From Fibrobacter sp. (GTDB lineage: Bacteria; Fibrobacterota; Chitinivibrionia; Chitinivibrionales; Chitinispirillaceae), in NCBI GenBank assembly GCA_012515615.1, contig JAAYYB010000327.1, positions 1-43,141 of the forward strand: a stretch of DNA of 43,141 nucleotides, written 5' to 3'. The position numbers were made by a program, and so were the translations under genes. The notes under the pieces are model-generated. The model ran no database searches. It was not told the origin of the DNA and saw nothing but the letters and a program-made list of their open reading frames with translations. This document shows positions 41,101 to 43,141 of the stretch, piece by piece. How positions within the stretch are numbered: position 1 is the first letter of the stretch; each line of letters starts with the position of its first letter.

Positions 41101-42982
41101 TGCTATTGGCGACTCCTTTAATAGCAGCCCCAAAAATTCCTAAAGCCTGATAAAGCTTATCATTTACGACTGCCCCCCCGGGAAAATCTCCTGGAGCTGA
41201 CGCATCAACAGTTATAGATGTATAATCGGTTAGAGCGTGCCTTATCCCATTTATATCATTGCTGTTTACAGTGGCAAATGGCACGCTTGTCACCGGCATC
41301 CCGAAATATTTTAATCTCTGTTTTACTTTTATGATATCACTGACATTGTTTGTAGCATCATTTCCAACTGAAGAATCCAGATATAGTCTTCCATAACCGG
41401 CATCGACACGGATCCGAAACACTTTTGCTGCTGAACTACCATTAACCATGGCAGTGACCTTGAATTTTGTTATTCCAGTAAAACCTCTATCTGTTTGCTG
41501 CTGAACAGATGTAGCAATTTTATCAGTTATATATGGTATAAAGTAGAGGACATCACCTGTAACGCCCCCCTGATCACGGATGATTTTAAACTCATTAGCT
41601 TTAGTGAGCAAGTCTCCTGCACCGCTTACACCATAACCATTGTCGCCTGTAACTATCTGGAAATCTGAAGCACCAGCTGCAAAAAAACGGGAAAGCTGAA
41701 GCCCGATTACATCTCCTGTTCTGGTAGCGAGATTTATTCTATTTTCACCCGGAGCTCTCGGCGTGTCGGTTTCCCAGTTATCCAGACTATATTTTGATTC
41801 AGGCGTTTCAATAAATCGTGGTGTGTATTTGAGTATAAGACTTCCATTGCTTACTTCAAGTGTTAATTCCTTCCGAAGAGAATCCATACCGGCCCCAACA
41901 AAATTGGATGTGTCCAGCTTGATTTTGTCCTCACTAATAAGACTGTTAATCTCGTTTGTCTGGTTCACATTATTATCAGCCGATGTTCTGTTTGAATCGC
42001 GCACTACTAAATTTGATATGGAACCTGCAATTTTCCAGGAGTAAGGTTTTGAAAAATCGAAGTTATAAAGCGGGCCGAAACTTCCTGCTCCGTACAGCGA
42101 AAGGGCATTCCTTGTTGAAGAGAGAGTGCGAACTCTGATATTAAACGTTGTATCAGATGTCAATACTCCTGCTCCAGAAAAATCTATCCTGGCATATTTA
42201 TCATGCCCTAGCTGTTCGTATTCCTCCGAAAAGAACTGGTCATGTCTGAATCTGTTCAATAGGCCCGCTGTTCCATCTGTAAGCACCTGGTAATTACCAT
42301 TGACATCGTTGATATTCCAGAGCAATTCTCCGTTTGCACTTACATTTATTACAGCAGGGTTTTCAGGCTGGATGGGACTGATATAATTAACATAAAGTGA
42401 TCTCCTGTCCTGACCAAGCTCAACAGCAAACCTGCCGCCAAAGAGTATGTTCAGACCACCATCATCTGTATCGTCATCATCACCATCGTCATCACCGTCA
42501 CCATTACTGTCAATGCCATCGCCAGCTACATCCTCAGCTTTTTTGTTTGAGTACTCGCCAGCAATTTCAAAATCTGCAGTATCTACAATAAAAACACTGG
42601 GATCGAATTTTTTGCCTTCTATCGCGATATCTTCAGTTGACTCGAGAATTTTCCAGCGGTATGACTTTAGTGGATCAAACTGCTCTGCAGAAAGATCAGC
42701 CTGATCAGCAGCACCCGATGGTATACTTTTCAGACGAATAACATATCGCCCATTATTATTATGGGTTAATGTATCGTTGCCATTTACAGTATAGGAGCCA
42801 GAGCTTTTTGCAGTAATGTTTAACTGGTTTACTCTTATCAGATCCCATCCGCTGGCTGCTCCAGCAGAACCGTTTGCATTATTCATCTCAACTGTCAGAA
42901 TATTACTGAGGCTAGCCTGAGTCGTTTCGCTTTCATATGCATAATGGCCAGTCTGCGGGCACAACAAGCGACTGGATAGCAA
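20183..42982 (-). CDS. Giant multidomain surface/secreted protein (7599 aa): N-terminal beta modules, murein-peptidase-like region, LktA/filamentous-type beta-helix repeats, RTX calcium-binding repeats
   Basis: Single 22.8-kb ORF; recurrent motifs (VGIGASV...NVV...T.A.IG; GGxGxDxIxxGxGxDxIxGDNGxV). Start codon given (TTG) is doubtful. Confidence 0.93.
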   Translation of the reverse strand: MLSSRLLCPQTGHYAYESETTQASLSNILTVEMNNANGSAGAASGWDLIRVNQLNITAKSSGSYTVNGNDTLTHNNNGRYVIRLKSIPSGAADQADLSAEQFDPLKSYRWKILESTEDIAIEGKKFDPSVFIVDTADFEIAGEYSNKKAEDVAGDGIDSNGDGDDDGDDDDTDDGGLNILFGGRFAVELGQDRRSLYVNYISPIQPENPAVINVSANGELLWNINDVNGNYQVLTDGTAGLLNRFRHDQFFSEEYEQLGHDKYARIDFSGAGVLTSDTTFNIRVRTLSSTRNALSLYGAGSFGPLYNFDFSKPYSWKIAGSISNLVVRDSNRTSADNNVNQTNEINSLISEDKIKLDTSNFVGAGMDSLRKELTLEVSNGSLILKYTPRFIETPESKYSLDNWETDTPRAPGENRINLATRTGDVIGLQLSRFFAAGASDFQIVTGDNGYGVSGAGDLLTKANEFKIIRDQGGVTGDVLYFIPYITDKIATSVQQQTDRGFTGITKFKVTAMVNGSSAAKVFRIRVDAGYGRLYLDSSVGNDATNNVSDIIKVKQRLKYFGMPVTSVPFATVNSNDINGIRHALTDYTSITVDASAPGDFPGGAVVNDKLYQALGIFGAAIKGVANSMKDNKAANPDIPAGGNYGDYNFSGIFQPGVVTTIDPDNYKDTIYQWLSSSNAPFWMEVVEPSVKIGGVDGDYRGDFNYTPMSSGYGVADALQSERFGTNWAANVIYFMSKQYDGQVRVSGLSFINGGDSAFHRNHESGTSIDVSTSWTNSTTTKTRILNALGGYTDLLGHDPIDAAHIQNSVYSLPRIKDKYHHYHSDIRVPILNDMFYKMEAQAFYELKSMQMVKRSNNTLQGADSYRLHAVNGMVLTDDQINSFFVTNELYLGNNTTLKVISQNDFQTMGRFCFMTAGDQDVELTFVVTDEDPFIEDGNQGKDLKHLVTVTFEHNTNAPVSLIEAQRGVGAAGNRIDNNPTDVILTKARLNNLGFRDNANNQLVLTGDNAAADVSFIQALTNFQKAIRAAGFVPDGKMGKDGNNAWYTTGTKLWSMNAPRIVTVNGISARSGNITSNYVKAFADAVPTSSGAMAWNVIGFSTATALPETSEMNTAINDRRAFRVCVQTPEALATAINEYFASDASNSGTAVEIRKVYVNQNIDLATIAGASVVPAKLAQSADIGEEEFIVELIITNLNMAPTFEVSLAAGDLINQIGGELFNFGAAVPDAGVLPQLGAGASDWFDSFFKQPTALGKALNSSGDGFSAGGIFDFSSSLSSYFSEANSFGGATYEGMAAAVKTKLDFFLSLFQQKDSNIKVYFDESAKEIVFDVNVNVWKSISNDLDFGSLSDKFKGSNLPLDFKINFEADFSFGINVSKVLNKDPASLSLADVFIRIDKLGISASSAYGGDYASTPDPSSQSGGLNIGTINFNSTLQSLSLEIGTDWYVRKEDGSTTVSFQDIADGTYSWYHDNYAKLDGALELTAVGEDASGKAVLTLSDEDLFEKGNTTFTVEGTLTLPNGFKIGDDLLSLGVTTLEFSSAAKTVNVKATSADLKIGNDLLTIGLSDSVDDADLFAVDGTYNYETGDFNLLLDNWNLGVKGLVNASGHGLTFKWGEKASEPGREIVGFQDIANITFIPLNKSIDNLIGIDTEIDGQTVKRVLSIKDNGFMFAGLSKKLTDNLNVGNGLVTIDAPTLVLENIVYTKDSAAGLTGRIGITTTAASVKVGTAITLTISDSTGAEGDVDNLALDGCYDLATKKFNLNADTTTLDIAGGKITSTIKGLEVNHYFGDSSSDPNEEVISVAGDITLSVNLGSFTETITVQKQSMVVNGQSKIRSLSLTGNSFMLGNASAPLGGTRNIGAFTISEPKVVLQNFGYNRQTGEYTGKVGLTAEGASFNSGSGNVAVVISKTTGDAIELLYDLNGGFTGTIDRIDFIVKDNSNKEVFLASATGVTLTVAEDGSTSLDMTSVNAIIPDLSIPSQSLGTVRIANGNVVVTHNGVDYSLPNDIVALIEELGKGLLGGDDDAVLTQEGNILKLEYLNSVKQDETWDLSTLAQDYLIDINLGDGVDKIKIDSDLNLGNKDLSITSDYITINDKTITGDRNYSDLQFNAYSDLRIGALDIIGLLLEAFKVDLNGTSATVDINYDSLINRLLGRSEAIVAVTNDSSISSKSVKFTANVNVTGESTGLLPVDFQNYSGSGNEDGKASKFKIQGLTTALASVQARALVDILNSVITTGQDLELASNVTVDVRNTAVAEAQEDGEENDEESTEYDAVVALAIINSKSIASVGGNSTLNITGNITIDASNRTTAVNTADGRPEGSGKAYGGSVGLLIVNKETQASIGSNVTFGVNPASVSLAADSVTTLTNNVTAAAGGAKENNAENTEEIQDNGGETGSGKVTVAGAAALTIVNENTTAYANMTALKKTEGDLNISANSNDTITTIADGTTVDDPESDSNVGVGAAVALNVVNVNTTASAANVSADKISLDAVSNTTVSAQATSGSGGSNVGIAGSVAVNTIDQITSAVGSSELQLNNSELSIKSDSTLNAEAKALPKDTGAEGEKVGIGASFALNDLDVDTSATDNGATISGTVSALKIDADTLIIANTETKAGSSATGGSGVAISPSVAINVVRADTKADHSAAAASSVTGDITVTSDSTVNSTTKALASADGNVAVGASIGVAVIKANNAAEVGSSLTSTGGKVDVAATGKVNSFVNVEATPRVSDGSKDKKADDEANKQLSVTRLSPADQQSSNSDSTMQNQNTEAGAEGGSNSNGVGVSAAVGVNVVTYHNRAEVLDGADISAAGDISIKANEDVETVTQAVGAAINTDSGSGNMIGAAAALNVTNKTNSASVLSGSVLTGDNITVAAETTDYNKSAILAVAAGGSSDGLAFSVTAGVNVVNSETSAILDEQSQVNANGTAAVRAGNSTDIQTLVLAAGVSQSSGGIGAAVVVNVLDTDVAASVEGNVDAKGDVAVSAVNNASSAGHKFTILNQELMGQQNVEFESPEITAIAAAGGGSQSGVGIAGSFIINHYEMNTEAAVAKTAKIITDGNISVSAVSDTTIKNVAGSLSASGGSVAVGPASDVTILNKNTVATVNSSSGGMGVYISARGKLDIKADSDENILSTAGQVSAADTAAIGVTASILVVDTETKASAENMSEVQTEYQNISAGDVEINASDDFTVTQIVAGVSAAGNAAITGGAAVLVHKDSVDAIVGDRTFMLSSGSVKINAESSEEIIQIAANVAASGGASVGAGSIVANLNENTNAKIGTSDITADGTISLTAKDETGQIGIIGRVAVGQAGIGAGGNVIVIQKDTIADIGEDAVVTSTASDIIISAESSETMIDITAGISAGAVGVGVNATVNTADISTNAGIGDGANVTAEGTVALSAHDDLELDEVTAGAAGGSVGISLSGAVSVIKQETRAVIGDGATVTGLGNGSGVNVSDRFGTLKTEEASNGSERPDEVPVEGYLTNEDRNGDGVVDNRDYGEITYDSVIAGGLNVSPVTLEKDPNSVVASEHDEAVSDVALKEKDFTVKGVTVKASNNTDVTAVTAGVGAGAVGISLNAGVTVIENTAEAIISDNAQINADNKRALIEQKVHISAGNNLNYTAVAASFSGGVVGVAPAANVAIAKLNTRADVKSGAVVNAKDGGVIIAAEANERLLGISFGGAGGLVGIGGSVQVIRIENNTGASIGNGAIIETSGDLVISAIDSTKAVAFSGGVAGGLVGIGATVGVLTVKKDTSVVIDGDINAGNVTAEADTNDYLFQLAIAGGFGLVGIGGAVSIMIFDADTSVQIGIDADIDASGAITIKACNASTVKAFTLGMGAGYVGVGGSVSVGNKVENTTEVVVEGNLNAGGMVSITADSDETLDVRTIAGTAGAVAVSAGVSSWSIGGDAGTSAIGNDVVNDPDYPDAERPEAQTESKSAASTGSVSDMLEKRQGSTSNIAPKSSNDKDRDSIYRATNKIKGDNTFVMRDTAPGTKVTITNDADITGDNIKIAADGEIDVSQMTPSVSVGAVAVGGAVNILNIETHVDTSVGGTLVSEGDINISSSLNENIKTTAIGGQGGLVAAGAAFISVNDDSSVKTTIDETGLYLRNTSITGKNVTVSSVRNIESLNAEILKPSTGAVVVGGSVIKADITGAGSEISVGTGAQIMASEDLLISSDAHENVNSHIVPVAVGAGVFNGVQSEINVDNSAVVVLGDTDITGATVKISADGNHADKATLNSIGIGLINGAAMHSSIVNVSDASIVIDASSISGFAIQIVTTNNFDWDAYDAYTRPSRTTITGSSISGAAAEMHLSEVSLGEGEDRFGSDISITGKAKISGVKDTDSSGSPKISMLALTNIYLYEHSTSELTSLLGNAASVMTNVDLLTSSNISVGSSEIDNANGQVSIATMTNSIVYNIVETTTAAGIIAVSHASADTNIDVNNHISIVDANVKGNEIYIASGRALGNSQELAGDVNKAVSHVVAKGHALGAAGLPVVSASNDVTAFANGISISGTSVVQSYGNTTIDAKSGRHMLKSMYQLSRGSVAFFPLPDFDEISVPFETQNSISITGQAQVRAGVDSDMTVLFLTNQQAESAGITGTVEELSNEQILALGLTPGETTMSAKRLTCDIDMPVAIGTVVKKTVDGVEYFYKYEGIDLNDLDYNDRNILEPLPSEYTPPYFFYDESVVSEKVSLQRGDIIKHNGIFYNYQKFSNLELENFSSTNGWTDDVSEEERLNAVDNTIGKDIKTALSDSIVLIRPKDMQDPQMSYVNYANMLERRLKDLDAWIASHFNNGDAFLRYTAVKEMLINQLAELPYDDVTFTGTDGQPQVMRKYATNALVASFDDIHASRGSIIIDLDSDDTTSIMEAVENDRVSAGSGADVTIHNSTPISMEINNIFMKSNSNLAVDPVSRDASLLDGGRIYLNSKPVPDDDGIEPQSETVTIEQDAVEHNLEYDGHSQLLLTDIFVTGTILNETGNVVIKNRAGSINITGEIIALEQEISSKTSVNINTPGFYTVGANPKLLTEQFWADFDLDDNPTQTDGFPNQASNVSGDENEGERYTRTGGTIRAMGNITIIAGHINVNGTIESGISNLGLTITREILPGLSAVNPFIRTRVNGTTLTTPGAEVQYTINNINKTVEIEDIVTRSGNITLCGDIFNTNPVDDGGNIRIAHGYANISMVNLTEYTLIVNKIDTSKKNTGSITIYDTRMVQSTSEDDVGEFGKRTVYKHIKSEATGQYEIHRTVHNVEKNDVENLYEFVLDTAASGVVNGSETSYKPLEGMFLIWVEGQGMMTITTETWEKRAFNLTPGWTELGDKINDALEADYGKKISETVAVDPRPVEVKLEKSNTLRYLQLDDLDNPDVKVLRENHIINESNEVVHNYFGQISNVEDEGPEKIWIDPPKPVDNGWLSEEKWITTVHKMKGSTTYYSHYLYASNEVGVDFSGGNQSSAINIQSKGNVILQGNTITPENSTMNVTSEGEIHVADNVIFSGVTPNIQNINKDITLTVVISDKPLDVSATGNITINAVSANGSTAPLIIGSVRSSRGNVIINSATGVVARDSSSIIQGEKVYINAAKGCIGEETLALRVNSNVLEKNEGGVAAIARDSVYITEAVGDLRLIKQNANWTNAQASVHSLTGEVHLTSPDGSLLNGFSVSQTTPHVQGSKIVLTTGGAGEVKNLQVGTHESLYVNSVKDVTLSSEGDLNITNVVSTSGDIVLRTIGNAVVTEISAENGTAAIDAGGSVLNGRTDNADLISAITIVLNSETGTIGTLEKAFAVDSSNGTVTAEAELQVYLTENSGVMNVNSVVSKNSEVVLQSRDGIADANSTFDLGLENFGLSDLHIDTTVTDLNVAATAIHLVSSQGGIGTLIDAIETDVYGERAGRIFADAGGDISIEEIVGSMNTGIIVSGNGTISAGTRDSADSGEDVYLDSQSAVRALNGNIHLRAGDNLYHLTGAVLIAGQTIYIYGDFGNADSGIGSEMVINGSIAAGLIRVSGDDDNDTVLINISDSNTVSGRFEVYGGSGDDSITSVKLDTDQVHLYGQDDNDSINAESMTNRVHAYGGAGNDAIRGGLAGDVIFGGSGNDTITGDEGTDFIFGDGGVVSQDSVIVASEVAGEGNDVIDSGNGADVVFGDNGTISVTGLHSVQNSINSLVYAGNEGLLAGGDDQISGGAGEDLILGGTGSDLIDGGDGDDMILGDEGSFNYETINNAALIRSISSNNQSAGGDDTIYGGTGVERILGGTGKDTIDSGNDNGSDIILGDDGKILYTDVDGRPVVKEITSVGEPDGSGDSIYSGFGSDVVMGGAGDDFVNAADGRNSIILGDNGTVVYNIPDLDLITIDHVRASEVETGGNDTLLTGSEADIILGGTGSDNIQSGTGQDIILGDNGVVQYSHGNLDRVSTADDFAGGDDTIVGGNDSKIILGGYGDDSITSLNGNDIVFGDGGFVDFNNGVLLEANGTGVKYGGEDIIDTGIGLNTVIGGLGDDTITTGVDRTINAADVRDLYSNEDDVVIADNGRRTFNGTGLQERTTGTLSFNFQGQASKGIAAGQIAGAPESKVSNWNNIQSYGPGTFGNDPSEIFRLDNGDRLEGLRLSWGGKENHRTDSIELNSYLMESYNLDTIRNPATGQLSPGDGYLFAGGLRTSAPNTQSGNKLEVEMDGLNKYFSEYSVIVYLDAPNNVSSLIQNPWDSTLGRIYGKGESIRKVNINSANKDESFFVDDAADANNPAYNTFNGRYIKAVARDAVSAFGKYANYVVFEGLTDDRFVITITDGVLNVQYNGRDLPSIAGIQVVGKFHAVDTIQGSPSEAGGNDTVSTSGGNDIVIGGAGSDNIATFGDIRDGIDDSDTVIGDNGIVTVVNRTGWPTKDDTGSFVLTSLPPEIIKAQSSGFNQDTSLLDTTFNDLIFTGNGNDVVIGGDGQDRINTQRQDDLKSDIWTEQSVVPEVMQPEILAALQDFETEDVKVMSLNFSYSYNDPSKNDNDLKVSEGQYAGVVAAKNWNNVILQDQLNPVQYPNPYTNTQFKMSDGTLASGLKLNLQAREPWGGNPVSIQGDRSNAHDQIDPDSDNANLFKSYLWAQKQQQIEININNIGNQAGFGVYDVYVYIDGDNERTDDDNYVFEVAGGDISNNQMSRFYLNDWRGQTFNGEFKEVTATSYTPVNNGVVPNMEMVGNYVVFRNVTAKDFAIRIKNVSVGDQFPLNMPCISAVQIVSGEGRTGIATDSRPGNVARNGDYDKDVVVGDNGKVKYTLDVPYGTNDNLSIAQNKAYEVISNELIFAGTDAATQSDYIVTGRNQDIVIGGNGNDAIDSGTGNDVVTGDNAEIQMVDYNPIGLRQPMNLKILDTTSYDSAAYIGKPGTTADQMKAKISAGQVAGVKIIASDKGGNDIVDAGRDNDLLMGQEGNDLLIGNEGDDVIYDTVGDNKIKDAAYASKAAYESDMADVLSELDDNGILVVREFITNDFGNTSMTGVITAGLKTVSSDPGTPGTPGTIYDLSSLQDTLLNLTAGQTVTLTSSNWAGKYDPYWNPNIALDFNNNGSTIPNLELSWIVSGVAQNAVIPSGTWYYRVNEIPDNPNNNGVYTLTLKALSAGSFKVRMANA
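21330..22100 (-). other. Inserted module 2 in the RTX region, paralogous to module 1
   Basis: MSLNFSYSYNDPSKNDNDLKVSEGQYAGVVAAKNWNNVILQ...MSDGTLASGLKLNLQAREPWGG...YDVYVYIDGD...YVVFRNVTAKDFAIRI...CISAVQIV. Confidence 0.7.
22575..23390 (-). other. Inserted module 1 in the RTX region (SFNFQG...AGQIAG...WNNIQS type)
   Basis: LSFNFQGQASKGIAAGQIAGAPESKVSNWNNIQSYG...LDNGDRLEGLRLSWGG...YSVIVYLDA...YVVFEGLTDDRFVITI...SIAGIQVV. Confidence 0.7.
29400..36320 (-). other. Long array of LktA/filamentous-adhesin-like beta-helix repeats within the giant protein
   Basis: More than 20 degenerate copies by eye of [VGxGAxVxVNxVxxxTxAxIGxxAxVxAxGxIxIxAxxxxxxxxVAGxVSAGG]. Confidence 0.75.
39830..41340 (-). other. 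Domain region of the giant protein: LAS-superfamily (M15/M74-like) peptidase signature flanked by PG_binding_1-like segments
   Basis: IIKVKQRLKYFGMPV and LTKARLNNLGF...FQKAIRAAGFVPDGKMG (peptidoglycan-binding-like); VRVSGLSFINGGDSAFHRNHESGTSIDVS (HxxGxxxD) and DKYHHYHSDIRVP (HxH). Confidence 0.55.
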
Positions 42983-43141
42983 AAGAAAAAACTATCCATT
43001 GCAGTGCCCCCCCTTTTCTGAGATCGAGTCCGTTTTCCTCCGTTAATTAAACTAATTTATTGGTGAGTTTAAAATCCGGCGGGCGTAGAAAAGGATGGTA
43101 TATGGAAATCGGACATGCAGGGCAACACCCTCCCCGTAAGA

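Noticed and set aside
42900-43141. LEPR-XLL type N-terminal motif expected for some giant proteins
   Set aside because: No LEPRxLL-like sequence could be read in any of the three minus-strand frames near the start.
1-43141. tRNA or rRNA genes
   Set aside because: No conserved tRNA arms (GGTTCGAATCC-type) or rRNA segments recognised; a tRNAscan/Infernal run would be decisive.

Overview
Bacterial window of about 43 kb, probably from a Gram-negative lineage. TolC, outer-membrane beta-barrels and a T9SS-like C-terminal tail suggest a Fibrobacterota/FCB-like host, but taxonomy is inference only. The left edge has a 16-bp tandem repeat, then two plus-strand genes: a ketoacyl-ACP synthase III-like protein and a fused IorA-IorB indolepyruvate:ferredoxin oxidoreductase. 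From about 3.77 kb to 43.0 kb everything reads on the minus strand. In transcription order it encodes a giant 7599-aa surface or secreted protein, an uncharacterised protein, a SapC-family protein, a beta-helix protein with a T9SS-like tail, a lipoprotein with repeated Ig-like domains, an HlyD-type adaptor, a GAF-HlyD protein, a PqqD-like/M50 site-2-protease/HlyD chimera, a short SecA-like ATPase, TolC, and two outer-membrane beta-barrels with a MITE-like element between them. The giant protein carries N-terminal beta modules, a murein-peptidase-like (HxxGxxxD...HxH) region with peptidoglycan-binding-like segments, many LktA/filamentous-type beta-helix repeats, and a long RTX array with two inserted modules. 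The main candidate system is a dedicated exporter for this giant RTX protein in which a reduced SecA paralog, and no ABC ATPase, is the only visible motor. Three places (SecA N-terminus, giant ORF N-terminus, and the ORF at 19.06-20.1 kb) look frame-disrupted at homopolymer runs and need checking.
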